Shown: positions 1-10,639 of the stretch, piece by piece | How positions within the stretch are numbered: position 1 is the stretch's first letter | How the letters are laid out: every line of letters starts with the position of its first letter | Origin: Symbiodinium natans | Lineage: Eukaryota; Sar; Dinophyceae; Suessiales; Symbiodiniaceae | NCBI GenBank assembly: GCA_905221605.1 | Contig: CAJNDS010002211.1 | Span: 410,989-474,988 of the forward strand | DNA length: 64,000 bases | Direction of reading: 5' to 3' | Translations under genes and position numbers: made by a program | The notes under the pieces: model-generated | What the model was told of the DNA's origin: nothing | The model's input: only the letters and a program-made list of their open reading frames with translations | Database searches by the model: none

Positions 1-2176
1 CATCCTGGAATCAGCACCTGAGAACTTAAGGAAAAAGAAAGCGCGGGGGCCTTTCCATGAGCCAAACCAGGCCGGAGCTTCTGCCCGAAGAGTGTCCTGT
101 CTCTCTTGAGATCTCTACTCCTAAGCTCCCTTACACTGCTGAGTATTGGTCACACAATCCACCTCTGCACAAGTCAGGAACTTGGAGGTTTATGGCTGCG
201 CAGCCCATCTTCACGCAACTCATGATGCAGATCTGCAGGTTTCAAAAAACCCTTTACCGCAACTTTGCCGGGGTGACTGCTCAAATTTCTTCGCCTGCAG
301 CAGGAAAGTTCTGATCATTGGGATTCAACTTCAACGGAGCACTGGGCTGAATTTCTCGGCTTTGGGGTTTAGAAGGTGCTTCTGTCCTTCTCTTTAGCCC
401 TCCGGAACTTACGACATACCGGGGAACGTGAGGTCAGCTCGTCCGAAAGCACTTGTAATACTCCACACAAGGAGCACTTGTCTAAGCAATCATGCCGAAT
501 AGATGCTGATGGAGCCACAAAACACTGCCATGACTCCCGGGCAGATCTGTCACTTCTGTGCCTAAAGCCCATATTAGCTGTTGGAGAGGAGTTTTGACTC
601 ATCGCTACTTCTTCCCCTGGATTGGTATTCTGTTGCTTCACTATCTACGGCTCCGGAAGCCTGCTTCTCCCGTCGGAGCTCTGCCATCCGCTGCGCGTCT
701 TCCTGGCTCCTGCTGCCGGGCTGCCGGGCTGCTTGCCGGTGACAGAGCAAGATGGGTCAAAAGCTTCGTTTGGTGGATTTTTGCTTGCAAGCTGCAGAGC
801 TGGAAGTGCTCCAGAAAAGCCCGAAACTTCTGACAGCCACGATGGTGCCTGCCAGTTGCTTCCTCCTTTCTGGCCTCTGTGGCGGCCTGTTGGGCATCAC
901 CAGCGTGGTCTAGGACTAGCTTCAGAATGATAAATCTTCCCAGAATCTATGCAGACACACACCCTTGGCTTCTTTCCTTTCTGGAGGTGCACTGCTTAGC
1001 AAGCCTTGCTCCCTCTCCGCCTGCAACTCCTCAAACCGACAAACCCAAACCCAGCAGCCCAGCAATTGCACTGTGGTAGTTGTTCAAAGGAGAGTTGCAT
1101 CTGAGCTGCAACTCAATCCCGGCCAGGTCGCAGGTCCGTGCATGTCTTCAACTCTACTTCTACCCCATCAAAGCCGCATTGAAACTTAGGCCCCTGACTC
1201 GTTCTGCCAAGGGAGACTTCAGAAGCTGCACAAACCTTGCTGGGGTCTCGCATGGCAGATCAGGGAGGCAGCCAACCGATGAACCTGGAAAAACTTGTCC
1301 GAGCACATCTTAGGTATGACATGGATCTCAAGTTACTTGACCGCTTTCTTTGAAGTCTGTGTAGGCTAGCTTGCTACCGACAAATCCGGCTCCTTTCTGA
1401 GATGCCCCCACTGAGCTCTGGGCGCATCCTGGCCATAATCCTTCGCCAACTGCAGGGCTGTCAGACCTCAAAACTAGGTCCGCGCAGAAAAGCTGAATGC
1501 TGGGCTCTTATTTACACCGTTACAATGCAGATAGGTAGAGGAACATTGCAACGACCAGTCCCCGAAGTTCTCCTAACATCTGTGCCCATGGGTAAGGTAA
1601 CACTCCAAGCTGAAGTGAAGGGAAATTGTGCAATCGAATAGCGTGCCTCCTACGGTCTCAGACTCCGACCGCTGGAGCTCTCAGCCAAGGGGTTCGCGCG
1701 GTGGTTCAGCAAGAGCTGTCCCAAGCCTCAAAACAGCGGAAGAGATGGAAGGGCAAATCGTTTTTGAGAGAACAGGGGTGCCCTTTTCTCTCCATCATTC
1801 CTAAAGTCTCTTGCATCTAGAGGTGGGAGGCGGTGAGAAGGAACCCTGACTGAAGCCGGTTCACAACCGTGTCGGTAGGACTCAGGGTGTGTACTGTGTA
1901 GGGGAGGGCCCCTTACACTCACATTCACTAAGTCAGGCTTGTGAAGGGGATTGGGCATATCAAGCGCCCCCTCTCTAGGTCCCTATGTGACCATGGTACT
2001 GGAGTACTGTCGTGGGGGAGGGAGGTCAAGGACTCATGAGAAGACTGCTGAATGAGAAAAGAAATGTTGTCTGGGTTCATCTTCAGCCTGTGCAGCACAC
2101 CCGTTCGGGCCCGTGCCCTCCACACCAGCAGCGGCAGCCTTGGAGCTAACCGGCAAAAGCACAGCAGAAGCCAATG
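1..2176. other. No supported gene
   Basis: Only short open frames with no recognisable motif. No repeat stands out. Any remaining exons of the ankyrin gene (3' side) would be expected here but were not seen. Confidence 0.5.
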
Positions 2177-3113
2177 CCCCCAGTTTTTTCAGGCATTTCG
2201 AGCAGCCCTCGGGCCGTGACCTCCATCAGGGGCGTCTCACCGACTAGGTCGCTGCGACTGGGATCCACATGCGCCTTTGCGAGGAGCTCCTGCAACGTGA
2301 GCGAAATAACGAAGGACGGCCGGTAGTTCGAGCGCGATGCAATTGAACGTCACTTAGGTACAAGAAGGCCCCGTCACATGAGACACGGGTCCAAACAAAA
2401 AGGCGCGATTCCCAGCCCTGCTACGTTTGCTTTGTTGCGGCCGACTGTCTTCAAAAGATTCCACAAGATAGGGTTTGCCGCACGACAGCAGAACTGAAAT
2501 CACGAAAGGGTACGTAAGTCTGTCGCGTCAGCAGAATTCTGCCAATCACACGGGCTTCAAAGCACCGGACGTGCCTCGATCAAAACCTGCGCACGCTTTT
2601 CGTCCTTTGCAGGGACCACGGCCGATTCTTCGGCGAGCTTCGTGTTTCCAATGTGTTTCGGGTGCCAGGACTCTGGGTTTGTTGCGTCATAGCGGAAGCA
2701 CGGCATGAACCTGCGTTCACCTACATGTCTCACAATGGCTTTTCGCCCCTGAACCCGTGGTCCGCGAGGAAGTTCCGAACTGCGGACATCAGTGGTGTCT
2801 CACCTGGCTGACATGCAGCATGGCAGATGCGGGCAATGCAGTGGAGGCGCGGGATGTCTTCGGACCGGGTTACAATATGTCGTCATTCTTGAGGCACTAT
2901 TGAGCTCCTGAAATACGAGAAATGTGACACACCATACATGAGGTGGCCCCACGACCCATCTGGCCAAAAACCATGGTGGGCGGCACTGGGTGTAGATAGT
3001 ACCCCCTTGAACCTTCCAAATCCTGCAAAGATGCTCAAAGCGGTGCAAATTGCGCCTAACGAGTTCTGCCGATTCTTTGGAGCGCCGTTCTGAAGGAGAA
3101 AAGTCAGCATCTC
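2177..3113 (-). CDS. Ankyrin-repeat protein fragment (partial, at least 4 exons)
   Basis: Candidate exons are 3061-3113, 2817-2857, about 2747-2807 and 2177-2289, each preceded by AG. They read EMLTFLLQNGAPKNRQNS, RLHCIARICHA, GETPLMSAVRNFLADHG and ELLAKAHVDPSRSDLVGETP followed by LMEVTARGLLEM. This is the ankyrin pattern: a G-x-TPL start, two helices, then an NGA / DP turn. The GETPLM motif occurs twice. Ankyrin repeats mediate protein binding, and no specific function can be inferred. Neither end was found. Linkage of the second and third exons is tentative, and a possible extra exon (about 2596-2646, LAEESAVVPAKDEKRAQ) may lie between the last two. It is the gene nearest the window's left edge and is unrelated in sequence to dynein. 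Confidence 0.65.
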
Positions 3114-3534
3114 CTGACATTGGAGCTTTCACTTTGCGCTGCCCACACGTTTCGACGGTTCGGGGCTTCAGGTACTTGCCTGAAATCTAGCGCCACCCTT
3201 TTGCTAGCACAGGGCATGAACTGTGAGAAGCACTGGCCCCATAGTTCCTTGCCATAGAGTCTTGTACCAAAACACTCAACGAGAGCATCCCACAGCAGAA
3301 GGGTGTGCCTGGTCTGTGGTCTCTGAGGGCCCCGTCTGCAGGGCTTGTGCCAACCAATGCAAAGGCCTGAGGAGTCATGGCATCGCTGTCCTGTACACCT
3401 TTTCATCCCGCAAGACCCGCCGCCATCCTTTACGATGTCCACACACCGTTCTCAAGGCCCCATGGTTCAGGCTCTGGCGTGTTTCCATCTTCATCAGCCG
3501 CATCCTGCGCAGGTGAGGGTGGGGACGGAGTGTT

Positions 3535-3552
3535 GGGGGGGGGGGGGGGGGG
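3535..3552. repeat. G homopolymer run
   Basis: Eighteen consecutive G bases in otherwise mixed sequence. Similar G or C runs occur at 25570-25590, 42401-42417 and 47702-47713. Confidence 0.9.
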
Positions 3553-6359
3553 AGCTGGACGGGCACTGCACTGTGCGGTTGGTGTCCACTTGAGGCACAA
3601 GCTGCCTGAAGCTGATGTTCAGCGCATCCTCTTGCATCACATAGGTGAGAGCGAATGCACGCAATTTTTCCCAACATGTCAACCGCAAGCCCTCGAGGCC
3701 CTCGATCCGAAAAAGCCCCTGCACCGACTCATCACCGCGCGACAAAGACCAAGGCCCAACCCCATTGTTCCAACATGTTCCAACCCCAACAGAAGAGCCG
3801 TCCTTGCCTCCAAAGAGATCTGCGAAGCTGCGATCAGCTTCTTCGCCTCCCGAATCCCGGAGCTAAGAAAGACTATGAGCACTTACGATGGGCGCCTTCG
3901 CGGCACTTAATCTATCATCCGGAAAACTCACCGGATTCGCGGGTGCGTGCAAAAACACCAAGAACAAACGGCCTAACTGCACACACTGCCGAAACAAAGC
4001 CAGCACACAGCGACCTGCGCCAGGCGGCCGTTGAGGACATGGTGCTTGAGCTCCAGGATCGTGCTGCCACCAGCCATGGGCCTGAAGAGGGGCCTTTTGG
4101 GAGGCTATGCAATTCGATTCAGCAGACACCCCGGCCTTGTGAGGTCCTTCCGCTATGCCACGAGCGTGGCAAAGAGCGGCGCTGTCAAAGCACTTCCCCT
4201 CTTGCTTCCCTTGGTGCTCTGACCCTGTCCTGCTTGCTGCAAGACGCTGAACCTGCTTGCCTTTCGACTGCAACTATTTCTGGTGGATGTGGGGCCTTAC
4301 GAATGTGCCATGAATCGTATGTACATGCGCGAACCTCGTTGCAAAGCTTTGACGACTGCTGCTGCTGATATGAAGAAGTTTGCGTGCTTGCTGGACATGC
4401 GCTTCAACCTTGGACCGGAAATGGCCATGGGGGAATGGCCCGCTGACAACATGCCTCCACTGTTCCAACTGTTGCTGATGACGGCCACTCCTACAGCTAC
4501 TGCTACAACAACTGCCGCTCCCAGTACTGACTGCTCTTATCACTACGCCTATCTCGACCACTATGACCTCTACCGGCACCAGCACTACGGTTCCCGCTCC
4601 CGCTTGCCAGGATATGGCGACTGGCTCCACAACTGTGTCCTCCATGGTGATGCTCTTCGGATTCAGCGAGAAGGTCTTGGTGAGCTGATGCGCAGGGTCC
4701 GGCGAGTTGTCCTGCAAGTATAGCCATGGCGACGTCTGCACAAAGAAGAATAAGCAGCGCACTTAGAAACGCTGGCCAGAAGAAGGATTTCCTGACTACA
4801 TGTAACAAGCAAGAAGAGCGATTCACACAAGGCTTGCTGGGTGATGGCTCCTTTCAAACTGTATCACTTCAGAAGGTTTGCTTTATAATGCTTATACTGG
4901 GAAGAAGTCACGAATGCCACTGGATCTTTGTTACAGAAAATCACTGGACGATCTAGGAGTACCTGTTATGGGCTGTTGGCAGTCAGCCGCTTGCACGTAG
5001 CATCCAGAGACCAGGTAGGGCAACAGTGGCCACAACTTCGGAAAACATGGAACATCCAAAACCCGAACAGACTGATACAACAATACAAACCGCAGAATAA
5101 TAGAATAACATAGAATTACAGAACCACATGTGTCGGTAGCTGCTGATTTTTGCTCCCTCTTTCGCAATCTCGAAGTCGCTGCTGCCTTCTTGCTTTCGAG
5201 ATCTTTCGAGCTTCGTCCCTTCCCAGATACCGACAAAAACACAGCTGAGAAAGGTCCGGCACCAGAACTTGGGCAGTGTTGACTCTGCTTTGGCAGAGTC
5301 GCGCCTGGAGGCTCGACTTCCCTACGAAGCCGGGAACAGATGGAACAGTGGCCGTTCTTCGAAAAAGACAAGTCCCGACTGGCACAGTCCATAGTCCATA
5401 GCTCTGCATGAAGCCACCCACGCTGCTCGACAAGTCAACAGCAACACTAAGTTCTTACAGAATGAGGCGGTAGCTTTAGCAATGCAGGGTATAAGAGCAC
5501 TTTTCCCCGCCCGACGGTGCGTTGACTTGGGAGGGAAGGTATTGCATGGCATGAGTCGGTGTGCGAGCACATGATCTCCTCATACCGCGCCACTGCTGAG
5601 CCTCTCCGAAAAACTGCGCAGCTGCACCCAGACCCTTTGAGGATGCCGTTTATGGCTTTGGGCTCCTCCCGTCCACCCGCAAAACGCCAAATCGACCTAT
5701 CATCCTCCGCACGACCCATCTCCTGATGACGTTGAAGACTTGAAGAGTCAGGAGAGGGGTTCATGTACATGCTAAGAGCATTTGCCGTTAGTCTGCAAAG
5801 AGCGATCAATGATCAAGACCAAGAACCGGGGCCGCTTTGCCACGAAGTGCCTGCGTGCAGATACTGGATCTCCCATTCGTCATTCCGGCATGGCGAGGCT
5901 GGGTAGCCCACACAAGCAGTCCCGCCCCAAACCCAATCTCAAACCTAGCACAGTCTCCTCGGCACCGTCTTATGCCTCTTGTGTAGACGAAAACGGAATC
6001 ACAGTGGGCGCTTGAGGGCAGGTCGGAAAAAAGGCATCTGCCGAGGCTTGCTATCACTGGAAATGTTACTCAAGATCCCCCTCGAGGACTCCTACACCAT
6101 CTCATCAGGAGGCGTAGGGTCACCTGAGAAGCGATCAGCCGCAGCCTGAGTCAAAAGTTGCCTGACTCTTGATATTTTCCAGAGACAAGACCATGACTTA
6201 CACACAGTTTTTACAAGACTTGATCTTGAGGTTGCATTCTCTTTGCTCGCAGCCTTTGCCTTGTCTCAGAACAGCTTGTGCACCCGGGAGTTCAAGAGTG
6301 CTCCACCTTCCAGGGCTAGAACATCACAAGATCGAAAAGGTGCTTCAAGTGAACAGGGT

Positions 6360-6556
6360 TCCCCCCCCCCCCCCGGCACCCCATGTCGAAGCTGACAGTG
6401 AGCCCGCCGCCCCACAACACCACCCCACCCCCCCCCCACCCCACCCCACCCCACCCCACCCCACCCCACCGCACCCCACCCCAGACACACCCCAACCCCC
6501 CCCCACCCCACCCACCCCCACCCACCCCCCACCCACCCCACCCCACCCCCCACCTG
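6360..6556. repeat. C-rich CCCCA/CCCA repeat
   Basis: A C run (6361-6375) is followed after 40 bases by about 140 bases of CCCCACCCC-type units with very few interruptions. The minus strand is correspondingly G-rich, with many GGGG runs. No gene is present. Confidence 0.95.
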
Positions 6557-7155
6557 ACGACTGTGAATGAGACCCATGATCAGGGTATGCGCTGAGCAAC
6601 TTTCCGAGCTATGTCTGTATACCGTGGAAGAACGCTGATACGAGACATCGGTGGCGCTCCCTTTTCTTCCATGTGTTAGACGCAGAGCCCATCTCTTCAG
6701 GCTGTCACCTTTATGGATCGAAACATGCCTGCAGCTCATATCTTCGATATCGTTGCAGCAGAAGAATCATTGTGTGAATGCCACCTTTGGCATCCAGCTT
6801 GACGAGGGGGTGGCCACTGGCTCGCATTATGCGGCTACGCATCCAACTCTTCGCGAAACGTGACAAACGTGACAGATGCGTAGATGCTGGGCAGCGCTGG
6901 GTGGAGTTTGGTTTTTTTCCAGAATCGTAAGCTCTTGGATGAGTGCAATGTGCACAATGAGCGACAGAACCCTACGATGGAGGCATGCTTGCCATGACTG
7001 GGCGTCACGCAGAACTGTATTCTGGGCCTGCGGCAGGTGCCCCGCATGCGCGTATACACTAAGTTGAGACTCGGTTCCCCATGGTTTGCATGTGTCCACA
7101 GCATTTTTGCTCTTCGAAGTGCTTCGGAGCTTTGAGATCTTTGAGGCACGCGGGC

Positions 7156-7220
7156 GGATGGGAATGTCATCATGTTCATGAACAGGCTGGCAACCGAGTC
7201 CTGTTCGCTGACCTGTTCCG
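7156..7220 (-). CDS. Coding exon candidate, unrecognised
   Basis: The segment follows GAGAG and precedes a GC donor (CCATCC|GCCC). It reads EQVSEQDSVASLFMNMMTFP, a plausible soluble helical stretch. No family was recognised. It could belong to the same unknown minus-strand gene as the 9.2-kb exon or to the ankyrin gene; the sequence does not decide. Confidence 0.25.
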
Positions 7221-7487
7221 CTCTCAGTAAATAGAGCCCCAAAAACTCAGGAGGTTTCAATGTCCACTAGCGCCTGCTTTCAGGACAACACACGATTAAA
7301 AACCAAAAGTAATGTCAGGCCGTTTCAGGTTCCTAAAATGCCACCCTGTCGTGCTTTTCTGCAAATGTTTGACATCGTTGCGGATCACGGGTAGAAATCG
7401 GGCTGCGCATCTGTCATCCCCAGTAGTCGTGCCACAAGACTTCAGTGAAGGGTTCCTGGACCCGACACCAGACGAGCCAGCAGACGG

Positions 7488-7538
7488 CCATGCCTGCTGT
7501 CACGCCATGCCTGCTGTCACGCCATGCCTGCTGTCACG
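7488..7538. repeat. 17-bp tandem repeat, three copies
   Basis: The unit CCATGCCTGCTGTCACG is repeated three times without change, and a fourth copy decays after CCA. It lies in non-coding sequence. Confidence 0.95.
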
Positions 7539-9226
7539 CCACATGCCAATTTCTCTTCGCATCAAATTCGGAAAGTGTATCAATCATGGCAACAAGGGCG
7601 TGATAATTCTTGCCTGGCCGTCTGTCCACTGCTCTGCCCCAACTGGTGCTGGGACATACTACCAGGGAGCTGCCAAAATCAACAGCTTTCTGTGCTCCAG
7701 GCCGATTCGCCTTTGAGCTCAATTCTGCGAGCACCCTGACACGAGACGCGAACATACATGCACTGCTGCTAATGGCAAAGGAGGCATCCCGACCGAATCT
7801 GCCAGTCCGCGAAGACCGCACCACGAAGAGCGTAATCCCGCATTCAACGAATAAGTAGGATTCCATGGAAAAATATAGAAACTCGCCCGAAGGCATGGAG
7901 AGCGATGTTGACCTAAACCGGCTCATCCTACAGAGCATCACAGGACTGTGGCATCCTGTAGCATCGTGTAGGGTCGAGACTCGAGACAGTTGAACGACGT
8001 TGGAACATGTTACTGCAGTGAGACTCCTACTCGAGCGATCGCAGAAGAGCCCGTCCACATGGAAAGCACATAGCATCCTCATCGGTTCTGGATTTCGTAG
8101 AGGAACCTCATGCTCACGCGTGGTTCAACCTTCAGCCTGTTGATGCTGCAAGGATCTGTCCTGGTACATGCCGTTGTGTCATTGCAGAGCCTCTGCTGAG
8201 TGAGTTTACTGGGCTTATGTTCAACCGGCCCTTCCCTTCGATTGGTCCAGAACCGACTTGTGCCGAGAAACTGCAAAGAGACGACGAGACGACGCGACGA
8301 CGCGACATGGGACACGAGATGAGGCTCGATGCATCTACTGCACCGTGCCATGAAGAGACCCGATCTGTCAGCTACTACCTGTCATTCTCCAACTTAAGCT
8401 GGTCGTCGCAATCCCTGGAGGCTGATGCTTCAGGCGGTAGCAGGACATCTGACTGAGACTAGTGATGGACCCTTCTGTAGTCTGTCCCCTTGCAGAAGAC
8501 CAGGGTGCCAGCTTAACTTTGGGGGATCCGGGGGCGACAACCATTGAAGTCGGAAGGCTGGGTGCTGCCACGACCGGCGATGGTCGCACCACGTCCCACA
8601 GCAAAGCTTCAATTTCGCGAGTTCTCTCGACGAAAACGAGGCCGCTGGTTGCAGTATGCGAGAATGACAACTTGCAGTACAAGTCTGAACCATTCTGAAC
8701 CTGCTCAGCACCCGACTATCAAAACAGTGACGATCATGGGAGTGCGCTCTCCCTACTGCCCTCTGCGAGGAAGCGAAAATCGAGTTCATCGCTTGCTGGC
8801 CTCGTGTCGGAGAAACGACATCACAGTTATCACAATCCGTTGTCAACTGTCGCAAGCTTCACAATTCAAACCCTCTCCTGGCTAACGCCGCGCCTTACCC
8901 GGACTCTGACCTTGAAAGCAAGCCGAGCGTAGCAGCAGCCTCGGTGCAGGATTCCGGAGCCCTGCAAAAATAACTCGTCCTAGTACAGCATGGCCTGAAG
9001 GTCTCGAGCATGACGTTGCTCTACGCGGATTGCGAGCCAGATTCAACCATCGAGCACTGTGTTGCTGATTACATGAGAAGTTCTCAAGGGTGGTCAAGAG
9101 CTAGAGCATCTGATGGTAAGCACCCTATGCACCCTACATTCCCCACACATGATTCGGTTCATGTCAGAGCTGAGTCATGAGCTCAATCCGTGATGGGGTC
9201 GCAGTTCCTAGCCCCGGCCCCCAACC

Positions 9227-9334
9227 CCAATCCAGCAGAGCTTCCAGGTAGTATCCCATCTTTTGCACACTGAAGGCATTCACGCGAACACCCTTCATGT
9301 AGAAGCCAGCTTGGCTCTGGATGATGTACTGGAC
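9227..9334 (-). CDS. Coding exon of an unrecognised protein
   Basis: A 36-codon segment follows CTTAG at 9335 and reads VQYIIQSQAGFYMKGVRVNA then FSVQKMGYYLEALLDW. The mix of residues, a clean acceptor with G as first exon base and a usable donor just after (GGGGTTGG) look like a real exon. I do not recognise the family. It lies on the same strand as the other exon candidates at 9.6 and 10.4 kb, so one gene across 9.2-10.6 kb is possible. Its 108 nt is longer than any exon of the three identified genes. Confidence 0.45.
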
Positions 9335-10421
9335 CTAAGTGAGCCAAGCATGCCCTTGCGGGGAGCGCAACAGCTTTGCTACAAGCCATAAGCTACAAGT
9401 CTGTTGCAGGCGAAAGAGGGGCGCAACTCTGCCCCGCGAAGTTCTTCTCATTTGTTCCACAAACTGGTCACTTGAGAAACATCTTTTTGCGAGCCCCCTG
9501 AAGTTTAACTGGAGCGGAGGCTGCGGAAGCAACGAGGCGGCAAGCCGGAGTCGCAAAGAAAACATCCTGCCGACCATTCCACCAAGCAAAATCAAGTTTT
9601 TGGGTTGTGGCTCCTGGCTGGGTCTTGTGTGCAGTCAAAGCCACCACGTACTGTCTGTCGGTGTCCATCCACAACCTGAGATGACCAGCACTCACGTCGG
9701 GCTTGAGGCTTTTCCCCGACTCCCTGCTCCAACAAAATCTGCGATGTTTTTGTGAAGCTTCTACAAGCAGTTTGAGACCGCTGATGAGCCTGGTTCGTTC
9801 ATGTTCTTTCTCTCATGCTCATGACCATTCCAAAAGGCAAAGCCATATAAAGCGATCAGAATGAGGCCGCCGCCCCAACATCCCCGGCAGCCCGGGGGAA
9901 AATCAGAAAGGGCACTAGAGTGCCCGTTTTCGAAGCCCCACTGTGCTCCAGATGTACGGCCCCCTGCGCCATGTCATGTTTCAATTCTCCACACCAAGAA
10001 ATGCGGTGAAGGAACGAGGAGACATCAGCACAGTCCGAGTCCATCTCCTGCCCAGAACTTGGGTGTAGGGAAGGATCTGCAAACTGTCAAGGAACGTCAT
10101 CAGGTGATAGAAAGCACAGCAAGTCAGTGTCGTAGCACTTGTGCCGGCGCAGCAATACAGGTGGCTGGCAGCACTTGTGCGAACCAAAAAAATCTCGGAC
10201 TGCCACAACCAGAAATATGCATACTGACCACAGACGATCTGGATCCCTAGCCCCTGGAAGTTAAGCACTGCAGCCCATGAGCCCAGACCGTACAACTCTT
10301 GAAGTGTGCTGAGAGAGCTTCCGCAGAACCTGCCCCACAGAGGACTCAAGCCTTGGAAGGTCACAGAGGCTCCGCCTGCCTGGAACTTCCATGAGTTCAC
10401 CAACGGCGCCACTCGGCTTGC

Positions 10422-10490
10422 CTTCTCAGTGACGGCCGCAGCTCGCAGCAATGCCTTTGAAAGAAAATGGTGCTCTTCTGCTTCCTGGAC
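10422..10490 (-). CDS. Coding exon candidate of an unrecognised protein
   Basis: Twenty-three codons between an AG|G acceptor and a GC donor read VQEAEEHHFLSKALLRAAAV then TEK, an amphipathic helix-like segment. It has the same splice style as the identified genes. A neighbouring AG|GC...GC segment (about 10354-10382, AGGASVTFQ) could be the next exon. A 217-codon open frame on this strand (9981-10634) runs through both, but it is probably not one exon. Function unknown. Confidence 0.35.
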
Positions 10491-10639
10491 CTCCAGATCC
10501 CCACTGCAGAGAAGGCACATAGAACAGCAGCATGAAGGTTGGATACAGCCTTGCACGGTGCTGTGGTAGTTGGCTGCGCATATCACAACAGCTGCCGTAA
10601 CTCCAACATCAACAATGTATTTGCGCGGCGTCAATGGGA

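Larger units (their letters stand above)
3114..7155. other. Gene-poor stretch with repeats
   Basis: Holds a G run (3535-3552), a Thr/Ala-rich plus-strand stretch (about 4440-4680) whose frame is broken by a small shift, and the C-rich repeat at 6360-6556. Weak minus-strand exon-like pieces with AG acceptors occur near 3615-3640 (DALNISF) and 5690-5735 (EMGRAEDDRSIWRFAG). None can be assigned. Confidence 0.4.

Noticed and set aside
3655-4368. Plus-strand open frame of 237 codons
   Set aside because: No motif, no start context, no splice structure; a few open frames of this length are expected by chance in 64 kb of this composition.
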